Shown here in pieces: positions 23,150 through 30,290 of a stretch of DNA of 50,101 nucleotides. The DNA is from Algoriphagus sp. Its GTDB lineage: Bacteria; Bacteroidota; Bacteroidia; Cytophagales; Cyclobacteriaceae. Position numbers and translations under genes: made by a program. Position 1 is the first letter of the stretch. Every line of letters starts with the position of its first letter. Where the stretch lies: positions 1 to 50,101 of the forward strand of contig NZ_JAUXYL010000042.1 of the NCBI RefSeq assembly GCF_030694375.1. The letters run 5' to 3'. The notes beneath the pieces were generated by a model. The model did not search any database, was not told where the DNA came from, and saw only the letters and a program-made list of their open reading frames with translations.

Positions 23150-23213
23150 TCAGCTGGTTCAGAGCATCCCGATGCAATCGGGAGGGTCGGGGGTTCGAAT
23201 CTCTCAACTCCCA
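23150..23213 (+). pseudogene. Broken tRNA-Val copy lacking the 5' acceptor, with a changed anticodon arm
   Basis: From TCAGCTGGTTCAGAGCAT to CTCAACTCCCA it matches the tRNA-Val genes, with one change in the T stem (TCTCT for TCCCT). The first 11 bases of the tRNA, including the 5' acceptor strand, are missing, so no acceptor stem can form. The anticodon arm is replaced by TCCCGAT-GCA-ATCGGGA. Read as a tRNA arm this gives a 5-bp stem and a 7-base loop with U33, anticodon GCA (Cys) and A37. The stem is identical to the palindrome at 8836-8853. It is almost certainly not a functional tRNA. Confidence 0.85.
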
Positions 23214-23220
23214 CAACAAA

Positions 23221-23248
23221 AGCCCTAGAGAATCTGAGGCTTTTTTTA
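23221..23248 (+). terminator. Copied terminator after the broken tRNA
   Basis: AGCCCTAGA and TCTGAGGCT around GAA, then T7. It is almost the same as the hairpin at 22859-22887, so the duplicated unit includes tRNA 3' part plus terminator. Confidence 0.8.
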
Positions 23249-23366
23249 TTTCAATTATTCCCTCAGATTTTCGCAGATAAATCCGCTGAACACCGCAGAT
23301 TTTTTTTGATTGGTGACAACTTACAATCTGAAGTGCTCCCTCCGAATTAAATAATAATAGAAGCAT

Positions 23367-23402
23367 AAAACCGAATACCTTTTATTGATATTCGGTTTTT
23401 TA
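23367..23402. terminator. Bidirectional terminator between the GIY-YIG cassette and the TonB receptor
   Basis: AAAACCGAATA pairs with TATTCGGTTTT and is flanked by A and T runs, so it can end transcripts from either side. Confidence 0.8.
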
Positions 23403-23439
23403 TATCTGTGATGTTCTGTGAAATCTGTGAGAAATCTAC

Positions 23440-25266
23440 CTATTCCAAATTCACCATAAATCCAGCCCGAAACCATCTTCCCGGCATTTGCACTGTGCCG
23501 GCTTCGATGTAATCAGTATTGGTGATATTGGACGCCTCTGCAAAGAATCCTAATTTACCCATGCGATTATAGTCCACCCGCATATCCAGCAGGAAATAAG
23601 GATCCAAACTGATCCGCTCCACATAGCGCATTTTGGTATTCCACTCCACTTTTTCACCAAAACCCACCAAAACCCCTCCGATCAATTGGTTTCTCAGGGC
23701 AGTCAACGCATACCGTGACTCTATCCCGGGTTGCGCCACAAAATTCGCATCGATAAAATTGTAAGAAAACATCAATTCTTTGATTTGGACATTTTTACCT
23801 GTTGGATTAATTCGATAATAAGCTGAGGCCTCGATTCCGTTAAACGTAACCTCATTGAAGTTTTGAGGCTTCCATGGTACATTCGCACTTACCCGGGTCC
23901 ATTCGATTACACTTTCTGAGTAGCGATTGAAATACACCAACTCTCCTCTCCAATTGGAATGAGCCCATTTCCCCCCAAACTCGAAGGATCTCGCCTGTTC
24001 GGGCTGCAAATCCGGATTTCCGATATTTGTCGGGCCAACATAAAACAGGTCGGTATAAGTTGGAATTCGAAAGCTAGATCCAATTCCTGAATAAAGTCTG
24101 ATCGCTTTTGTCGCCTGAAAGCCCACTTCCAAACCCGGAAAATGCTTCCAGCCATACTCCGAATAGTAATTGGAATAAACCCCGGCCCGGATATCAGTTT
24201 TTTCTCCCAGATTTACCATTTGCTCCAAGAAAATACCGGTAAGGGAGCGCTCATGATCACCTAGGTTATTGCTTTCAATCTGCTCTTTGCGAAGCTCTAC
24301 CCCAAAACCTGTCACTCCTAATTTACTTTTATAGCTTCCGTTGGTCTCGAGGGCAAAAACATCAGAGGTATGGTTATTTTGATAAAATTGAGGTTCATTT
24401 CTACGAAGGCGATATTCATCTGAATTTCTTCTTCCATACACTCTGGTATTGAGTGCAAAAGCACCGGAATTAAACGTATGGCTCAAGGCACCCAAGGTGG
24501 TCTGCAGGCTTTCCCACTGATCCGGAAAGGCAGAAGTATAAAAGCCATTGGCACCAAAAGTCCGGTCAGTATAGGCTATCATTCCCCTGATGGAGTTTTT
24601 GGAATTCAAGTCCAATCCTCCTTCATAAAATATATTGCTCACCTGATAGTCGGAATTGTACTGATGCCCATTGGAATCGTCGTAAGACACCGCCAAGTTT
24701 TGCCGGTACTTCCCGACTGGCAGCGAACCTGCAAGATTTATCCCTTTCATCCCAAAGTCACCACCATATCCCTGCAATCTTAGGCTTTGCTTATCACTCA
24801 AGCTCGTGATTACATTCACGGCACCAGTGTAGGCATTCTGACCAAAAATCCTGGAGGCGGGCCCTTTCAGGACTTCTATTCGATCAATATTGACCAAAGG
24901 AACGGGAATGTTCATCATGTGATGTCCAGTCTGAGGATCGCTGAGTTTGATCCCATTGAGCAACATCAGGGTTTGCTCAAACGAACCGCCGCGAATCCCG
25001 ATATCCGCCTGTACTCCGGTGACACCCCGCTGCCTTACATCGACACCCGGCACAAAACTCAGCACCTCCTGAAGACTTCTTCCCGGAGTGGTTTCGATTT
25101 GCTGCCGATCGATCAAAGAAATATTTCTGCTTTGCTTTGAAAAAGGAATCTGAATCCTGTTTTCCTGAATAATTACTTCATTCAGATTCTGGGTAGTGGT
25201 GTCCGTTTGGGAGTTTGCTTGGAAAGACAAAATGGCCAAACAGCTAATTAATAGTGCTTTTTTCAT
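23440..25266 (-). CDS. TonB-dependent outer-membrane receptor
   Basis: A 608-residue outer-membrane receptor. A signal peptide (KKALLISCLAILSFQANS) is followed by the plug domain (SLQEVLSFVPGVDVRQRG, DIGIRGGSFEQTLMLLNGI, IEVLKGPASRIFGQNAYTGAVNV) and a barrel ending in GRWFRAGFMVNLE. It imports a scarce ligand using TonB energy. The barrel resembles the BtuB/colicin-receptor type rather than SusC: it is short and has no N-terminal carboxypeptidase-like domain. No cobalamin riboswitch was found in the 150 bp upstream, so a B12 role is not supported. The start was moved to the Met just before the signal peptide. It is divergent from the M1 peptidase gene. Confidence 0.92.
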   Translation of the reverse strand: MKKALLISCLAILSFQANSQTDTTTQNLNEVIIQENRIQIPFSKQSRNISLIDRQQIETTPGRSLQEVLSFVPGVDVRQRGVTGVQADIGIRGGSFEQTLMLLNGIKLSDPQTGHHMMNIPVPLVNIDRIEVLKGPASRIFGQNAYTGAVNVITSLSDKQSLRLQGYGGDFGMKGINLAGSLPVGKYRQNLAVSYDDSNGHQYNSDYQVSNIFYEGGLDLNSKNSIRGMIAYTDRTFGANGFYTSAFPDQWESLQTTLGALSHTFNSGAFALNTRVYGRRNSDEYRLRRNEPQFYQNNHTSDVFALETNGSYKSKLGVTGFGVELRKEQIESNNLGDHERSLTGIFLEQMVNLGEKTDIRAGVYSNYYSEYGWKHFPGLEVGFQATKAIRLYSGIGSSFRIPTYTDLFYVGPTNIGNPDLQPEQARSFEFGGKWAHSNWRGELVYFNRYSESVIEWTRVSANVPWKPQNFNEVTFNGIEASAYYRINPTGKNVQIKELMFSYNFIDANFVAQPGIESRYALTALRNQLIGGVLVGFGEKVEWNTKMRYVERISLDPYFLLDMRVDYNRMGKLGFFAEASNITNTDYIEAGTVQMPGRWFRAGFMVNLE

Positions 25267-25418
25267 CAAGATGATTGGTAATTTGGCCAAAGGTAAAGGC
25301 CTTTTACCCCTTCTTGCAAGCCCAATCAAAATCAAAATTTTGGTTAAAAGTTTTTATTCCGCGTAAAAAGCATTCATCCATTAGGCCTTTGTCTGTATTT
25401 TGAGCTCAAATAGAACGA

Positions 25419-27377
25419 ATGATGAGAAAATTAAAATTATTGGGTTGGACAGTTACCCTATTACTATTCACGGGATCCTTTTCCGTTTTTGCGCAGCAGG
25501 GAAAAGATAATAACCAGAAATATTTCGGGGAATTCTTAGATCGAAAGGGAAACAGCTATCGAACTGCATCCGGCAAACCGGGTGAAGCTTATTGGCAAAA
25601 TGCTGCAGACTATCAGATTGAAGTCGGCCTGAATGATTCCAGTCATGTTCTTTCCGGCAAAGTCACCATCACTTACACCAACAATAGCCCCGAATCACTG
25701 GATTTCATTTGGCTGCAATTGGAACAAAACCGATTCACTCCAGATTCTCGAGGCACACTGACAACTCCGATTCAAGGTAACCGCTACAATGGTGATATTG
25801 ACGGCGGCTACAATATTACCAACGTCAGTGCAAAAGTGGGCCTCAAAGGTGCCAACTCCACCAAGCATCTGATCGATGATACCCGGATGCAGGTTTGGTT
25901 TGCTGAGCCGATTCCGGCAAAAGGCGGAAAAGCGACAGTTTCCATGAATTTTTCTTTCAAAGTCCCTCAAAAAGGGATGGATCGAATGGGTAGATTGAAA
26001 GTGAAGGACGGTTGGATCTATGCTTTTGCACAGTGGTATCCTAAAGTTGCGGTATTTGACGAAATCGAAGGATGGAATGTAGATCCCTATCTCGGAGCAG
26101 GTGAGTTTTACCTGGAATACGGCAATTTCGATTACAAAGTCACCGTCCCATACAATCATATAGTCGTTGGATCGGGCAAGCTGATGAACCCGAATGAAGT
26201 TCTCAGCAAAGAACTTCAAAATAGAATGGCCAAAGCTGCTGCGAGTGATACGGCCATTTATTTGATTACCCCTGAAGAAATCAAAAACACAAAACTCACC
26301 CGCCCAAAACAAGAAGGAACAGTAACATGGCATTTTAGGATTCAAAACTCCAGAGACGTGGCATTTGCAAGTTCCGATGCATTTATCTGGGATGCTGCCA
26401 AAATCAATTTACCGTCGGGCAAAGCCGCGCTCGCGCAATCGGTCTACCCCATGGAAAGCAACGGGCAGGATGCCTGGAGCCGGTCTACCGAATACAGCAA
26501 GGCTTCCATCGAGTATTATTCCAAACAGTGGTTTGAATTCCCCTACGAAACAGCTACTAACGTCGCTGCAGAAATCGGCGGAATGGAATATCCTGGATTA
26601 AACTTCTGCCACTACAATTCCAAAGGCGCATCACTTTGGGGTGTGACAGATCATGAATTTGGGCACAACTGGTTCCCAATGATTGTCGGCACCAACGAGC
26701 GTCGATACGCTTGGATGGATGAAGGCTTCAACACCTTTATCAACCATTACAGCTCCAATGCTTTCAACAATGGAGAATACCCCTCCACTTTGAATCAAAC
26801 CCGACGTTTTAACAATTATTTCACAAGCGATACACGCGAAGGAATTGATAACTACCCCGATTTGACCGACACCCGAAATCTCGGAATGGTAGCCTACATG
26901 AAGCCTGCTATTGGATTGGTGATGCTCAGAGAATACATTTTGGGTGAAGAGCGATTTGACAATGCTTTCAAATCCTACATCAAAACATGGGCTTATAAGC
27001 ATCCCCAGCCAAATGACTTTTTCAATCACATGGAAAATGTGGCCGGAGAAAACCTCTCCTGGTTTTGGAAAGGTTGGTTTTATGGCAATGGCAACATAGA
27101 CCTCGGCATCAGCTCCGTACAGCCTTATGGCGGAAATTATCTGGTAAACCTTGTAAATAAGGGAGACTTCCCCATGCCTGTTTTATTGGAATTTATTTAC
27201 GAAGATGATAGTAAGGAGCGTGTCAAGCTTCCGGTTGAGATCTGGCAAAGGGGAAATTCCTGGTCTTACCTTCACAAGACAGGCAAGCGGGTGAAATCAG
27301 TTGAAATTGATCCTGACAAAGTCATTACAGATATTAACCTCGGCAATGATCACTGGCCAATGGAGATTTACAAGTAA
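25419..27377 (+). CDS. Exported M1-family metallopeptidase
   Basis: A 652-residue zinc aminopeptidase. A signal peptide (LLGWTVTLLLFTGSFSVFA) sends it to the periplasm. The gluzincin motif HEFGH is at 412-416 and Glu435 follows exactly 18 residues later (HExxHx18E). IGGMEYPG (387-393) is the substrate-binding motif that in classical M1 enzymes reads GAMEN, so this is the divergent Bacteroidota subgroup. The C-terminus is a beta-rich domain (SSVQPYGGNYLVNLVNKGDF). It trims N-terminal residues from peptides. It stands alone and ends at a bidirectional hairpin at 27521. Confidence 0.95.
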   Translation: MMRKLKLLGWTVTLLLFTGSFSVFAQQGKDNNQKYFGEFLDRKGNSYRTASGKPGEAYWQNAADYQIEVGLNDSSHVLSGKVTITYTNNSPESLDFIWLQLEQNRFTPDSRGTLTTPIQGNRYNGDIDGGYNITNVSAKVGLKGANSTKHLIDDTRMQVWFAEPIPAKGGKATVSMNFSFKVPQKGMDRMGRLKVKDGWIYAFAQWYPKVAVFDEIEGWNVDPYLGAGEFYLEYGNFDYKVTVPYNHIVVGSGKLMNPNEVLSKELQNRMAKAAASDTAIYLITPEEIKNTKLTRPKQEGTVTWHFRIQNSRDVAFASSDAFIWDAAKINLPSGKAALAQSVYPMESNGQDAWSRSTEYSKASIEYYSKQWFEFPYETATNVAAEIGGMEYPGLNFCHYNSKGASLWGVTDHEFGHNWFPMIVGTNERRYAWMDEGFNTFINHYSSNAFNNGEYPSTLNQTRRFNNYFTSDTREGIDNYPDLTDTRNLGMVAYMKPAIGLVMLREYILGEERFDNAFKSYIKTWAYKHPQPNDFFNHMENVAGENLSWFWKGWFYGNGNIDLGISSVQPYGGNYLVNLVNKGDFPMPVLLEFIYEDDSKERVKLPVEIWQRGNSWSYLHKTGKRVKSVEIDPDKVITDINLGNDHWPMEIYK

Positions 27378-27520
27378 AAATCGACCAGACTAATATTGAT
27401 ACTTTCGGTAGTTTGCTGGGCTGTAGTATTGGAAGACCGGAGACCGGAGACAGAAGAAGTCCAAAATTTGAAACCAATCACTATATAAACTGCTTCTAAG
27501 AAACCTTAGCTTTAAATAAA

Positions 27521-27556
27521 AAATGGCTCTCAATTGATTTTGAGAGCCATTTTTAA
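27521..27556. terminator. Bidirectional terminator after the M1 peptidase
   Basis: AAATGGCTCTCAA pairs with TTGAGAGCCATTT around TTGATT, with A and T runs on either side. It serves the peptidase and the convergent trans-sulfuration gene. Confidence 0.85.
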
Positions 27557-27632
27557 TTACACACATTTAATTTGCGGAAAAATTCAGGAGAGATCTAAGC
27601 CTAATTTTTCAATTTTAAAATCTTCCAATCTA

Positions 27633-28733
27633 TCAATCTAAAGCCTGCGCTAAATCCTCCAACAAGTCATCCGTATGCTCCAAGCCTACTGACACACGAA
27701 GCAGATTCTGGGGAGTTTTGGTATTTGGCCCTTCCACAGAAGCTCGACGCTCGATCAAACTTTCCACACCACCAAGGCTTGTGGCATTGGCAAAATATTT
27801 AAGTTTGGAAACCACTTCGTCAGCCCTTTTCGCATCACCTTTGACCATAAACGAAACTATCCCACCAAATCCGCTCATTTGAGAAGCTGCTATGGCATGA
27901 CCCGGATGAGATATCAACCCCGGATAAAAAACTTTTTCGACATTAGGATGATTTAGAAGGTATTCAGCCAAAATCGTCGCATGTTCAGTATGACCTTTCA
28001 TCCGGTAGGCCAAGGTCCGGATACTGCGGCAAAGCAGGTAACAATCCATTGGCGCAGGCACAGCACCTCCAACCCGCTGGACAATTTTAACTTTTTCCCA
28101 GAAAGGATTTACCTCCTTAGTGATCAAGGCTCCTCCCAAAATATCCGAATGCCCCCCAAAATACTTGGTGCTGCTGTGCATCACGATATCTGCACCGAGA
28201 TCGATTGGATTTTGAAAAACCGGAGTTGCAAAGGTATTATCGCAGGCAATGATCGCTTTTTGCTCTTTGGCTAAAGCTGATATCTTTCTAATATCGGTGA
28301 TTTTCAAAAGTGGATTGGAAGGCGTTTCCACCCAAAAAAGACGGGTATTTGGCCGAATAGCCTTTTTGACTTCTTCCAGATTACTCATGTCCACGAATGT
28401 CACTTCCAAAATTCCTGCAAAAAGCTGAACCATGGAATTGTGCAACCCATGGTACATATCATCCGGAGCAACAATATGCGAACCGGGTTCCAGGGCTTGG
28501 AAAACGGCAGTTCCGGCAGCATTTCCTGATGAAAAAGCGGCGGCATCGGCCCCTTTTTCCATGGCTGCAAGTAAATCTTCAAGCGCTTTTCGATTGGGAT
28601 TATTGGCTCGGGTGTACATCATTTCCCCAGCTCCGTGCTCAAAAGTGGTGCTGAGCGTAATTGGCTGAACAACGGGTTTTGCGGAGTCTGTGATCAGATT
28701 TCCTTTATGGATAGTGAGTGTTTCGAATCGCAT
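27633..28733 (-). CDS. Cys/Met metabolism PLP-dependent enzyme (cystathionine gamma-synthase/lyase type)
   Basis: A 366-residue trans-sulfuration enzyme. It has YTRANNPNRKALE, SSGNAAGTAVF, the ETPSNP block, CDNTFATP and the PLP lysine Lys190 in SSTKYFGGHSD. The C-terminal SLGGVESLIERRASVEGP and LLRVSVGLEHTDDLLEDL are family signatures. Members make or break cystathionine, or sulfhydrylate O-acetylhomoserine. The exact reaction cannot be told from motifs alone, so no gene name is given. It stands alone, convergent with the M1 peptidase. The ATG is the first in frame and gives a normal length. Confidence 0.88.
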   Translation of the reverse strand: MRFETLTIHKGNLITDSAKPVVQPITLSTTFEHGAGEMMYTRANNPNRKALEDLLAAMEKGADAAAFSSGNAAGTAVFQALEPGSHIVAPDDMYHGLHNSMVQLFAGILEVTFVDMSNLEEVKKAIRPNTRLFWVETPSNPLLKITDIRKISALAKEQKAIIACDNTFATPVFQNPIDLGADIVMHSSTKYFGGHSDILGGALITKEVNPFWEKVKIVQRVGGAVPAPMDCYLLCRSIRTLAYRMKGHTEHATILAEYLLNHPNVEKVFYPGLISHPGHAIAASQMSGFGGIVSFMVKGDAKRADEVVSKLKYFANATSLGGVESLIERRASVEGPNTKTPQNLLRVSVGLEHTDDLLEDLAQALD

Positions 28734-28831
28734 TGTTGGTGTATTTGGATTTGAAATTAGAAAAGTCTCTGTGGAGATTGACTTTATTTTCTAAAAATTC
28801 CTTGAGAGGCAACAATGATCCTGCCCAGGCC

Positions 28832-28866
28832 GAAAAACAGAAAGCCAGCGTACTGCCGGCTTTCTG
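28832..28866 (-). terminator. Terminator of the DUF4293 gene
   Basis: CAGAAAGCC and GGCTTTCTG pair across 11 bases and are followed by TTTTT on the minus strand. Confidence 0.75.
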
Positions 28867-28890
28867 CCATTTCAAATTTCAAATCTCGAA

Positions 28891-28924
28891 TCTTGTGTCT
28901 TGTGTCTTGTGTCTTGTGTCTTGC
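28891..28924. repeat. Tandem heptamer (TCTTGTG)x4
   Basis: Four perfect copies of a 7-bp unit followed by TCTTGC, just beyond the stop of the DUF4293 gene. Related TCTTG/TTCT simple sequence lies before rarA (about 20946-21000). Confidence 0.85.
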
Positions 28925-28940
28925 TTCTAAAATCTTGTTT

Positions 28941-29423
28941 CTATCTAATTCTATCCACCGACCGAACCAAGGCCTCGTCTTTTCGGATAAATCGATTGGC
29001 AAGCATATTACAGACCATGGAGGCAAGGATAGCCCAAAATCCGATCTGATAAGCCCCGGCCACTTCAGCCGAAATAGCCTGATTGATTCCGTTGGTTGTC
29101 AAAAACACCGTTGCCACAAGGCCTACCATCAGCAGGCTGTTGATCATATTGATCATCATTTGTCTCGCGCGATTTTTATACTGAAAAATTGAAATCAGTG
29201 CCAAAAGCCCTGCAAATGAGGCCAATGTTGCGATATACCATTTGGAGGAAGATTGAATCTCTTCACCTGCGGAATCTAAGTTGGTCAGCATAAATGCGGT
29301 GAGATTCCAGGAATCCCCTGTACCCGATCCGGTGTCTACCTGCTCCCATAAAGGAGTGCCTACAGTAATTCCCATTCCAATCACTACGAGAAACAAGAAT
29401 ATGGTTTGAAGTCGCTGAATCAT
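28941..29423 (-). CDS. DUF4293 membrane protein
   Basis: A 160-residue membrane protein of DUF4293, a Bacteroidota-restricted family. Four hydrophobic segments lie at about 4-20, 62-80, 95-112 and 124-142, with polar loops between. The opening MIQRLQTIFLFLVVIGM is characteristic. The start was set at MIQRLQ because the 11 residues upstream in the longer frame are basic and unlike the family start. Function unknown. It diverges from truA, with the two starts 102 bp apart. Confidence 0.85.
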   Translation of the reverse strand: MIQRLQTIFLFLVVIGMGITVGTPLWEQVDTGSGTGDSWNLTAFMLTNLDSAGEEIQSSSKWYIATLASFAGLLALISIFQYKNRARQMMINMINSLLMVGLVATVFLTTNGINQAISAEVAGAYQIGFWAILASMVCNMLANRFIRKDEALVRSVDRIR

Positions 29424-29510
29424 TTCTTTCTGTTTTTTTGGCAAAGAAAAGGGCAAATCCCATCATAACCAAGGATGGAAAAGACTCCCGTCGGATTTGA
29501 CGGGGAATTG

Positions 29511-29518
29511 TATCTTTG
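29511..29518 (+). promoter_or_regulatory. -7 promoter box of truA (TATCTTTG)
   Basis: An exact TAnnTTTG match 7 bp before the truA ATG. The transcript would start almost at the ATG, giving a leaderless or near-leaderless mRNA. No -33 box at correct spacing was seen. Confidence 0.5.
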
Positions 29519-29525
29519 CAGCCGT

Positions 29526-30284
29526 ATGAGTGAGACGAAGCGATATTTTCTTGAATTGAGCTACAAAGGCACCCCATTTCATGGTTGGCAAATCCAAAGC
29601 AATGCCTTTACAGTCCAGGAATGCGTACAAACAGCCCTCAGTACTTATTTCCGAAAACCCATCTACATCACCGGAAGTGGCCGGACAGATACTGGCGTAC
29701 ATGCCAGTATGCAAGTATGTCACTTCGATCTGCAGGATGTCCTCCCGGGAGTAAACTTCCTCAAAGCCATCAATTCGATTTTGCCCAAAGAAATTTCCAT
29801 TCATTCCATCCGTGAAGTAAAACCTGATGCAAATGCGAGATTTGATGCAAGGAGAAGGTCTTATGTGTATCGGATAATTTTTCGAAAAAATCCATTTCTG
29901 AACGATCTGGCGTGGCTTTGTTTTCACAGCCCTGATGTGGAAAAAATGAATGAGGCTGCGCAAGCCCTTCTACGCCATGAGGATTTTGAGTGCTTTAGTA
30001 AAGTACATACCGAAGTCAAGCATTTCCGTTGTGAAATTATCTCGGCCCACTGGGAACAAAAGGACGACCAATTGTTATTTCATATAACCGCCAATCGTTT
30101 TTTGCGTGGTATGGTACGGGCGATTGTCGGTACTCTGATGGAAGTGGGGCTGGGATTAAGAAAAGCCGAGGAAATGGACGATCTGATTCGTTCACGAAAT
30201 CGGGCGATCGCCGGAAAAGCGGCCCCAGCCAAGGGACTTTTCCTGAGTCAAATCGTTTACAAAGAAGACATTTACCTAGACTAA
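29526..30284 (+). CDS. truA: tRNA pseudouridine synthase A
   Basis: A 252-residue enzyme that isomerises U38-U40 in tRNA anticodon stems. It has RYFLELSYKGTPFHGWQIQ at the start, the catalytic GRTDTGVHA with Asp55, FDARRRSYVYRI in the middle and FLRGMVRAIVGTLMEVG near the end. Length is normal. The ATG at 29526 was chosen because the -7 box lies just before it and the longer frame adds nothing family-like. The ABC transporter follows after 6 bp, so they may be cotranscribed. Confidence 0.95.
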   Translation: MSETKRYFLELSYKGTPFHGWQIQSNAFTVQECVQTALSTYFRKPIYITGSGRTDTGVHASMQVCHFDLQDVLPGVNFLKAINSILPKEISIHSIREVKPDANARFDARRRSYVYRIIFRKNPFLNDLAWLCFHSPDVEKMNEAAQALLRHEDFECFSKVHTEVKHFRCEIISAHWEQKDDQLLFHITANRFLRGMVRAIVGTLMEVGLGLRKAEEMDDLIRSRNRAIAGKAAPAKGLFLSQIVYKEDIYLD

Positions 30285-30290
30285 CCAGCC

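Noticed and set aside
23150..23213. Functional third tRNA (tRNA-Cys GCA)
   Set aside because: No 5' acceptor strand and no D-stem pairing; cannot fold into a cloverleaf.
23440..25266. Vitamin B12 receptor (BtuB) with a cobalamin riboswitch
   Set aside because: The 150 bp above the start show no riboswitch-like conserved boxes, so the ligand was left open.
25695..26345. 216-codon minus-strand frame inside the M1 peptidase
   Set aside because: Antisense to a full-length peptidase; no family features.
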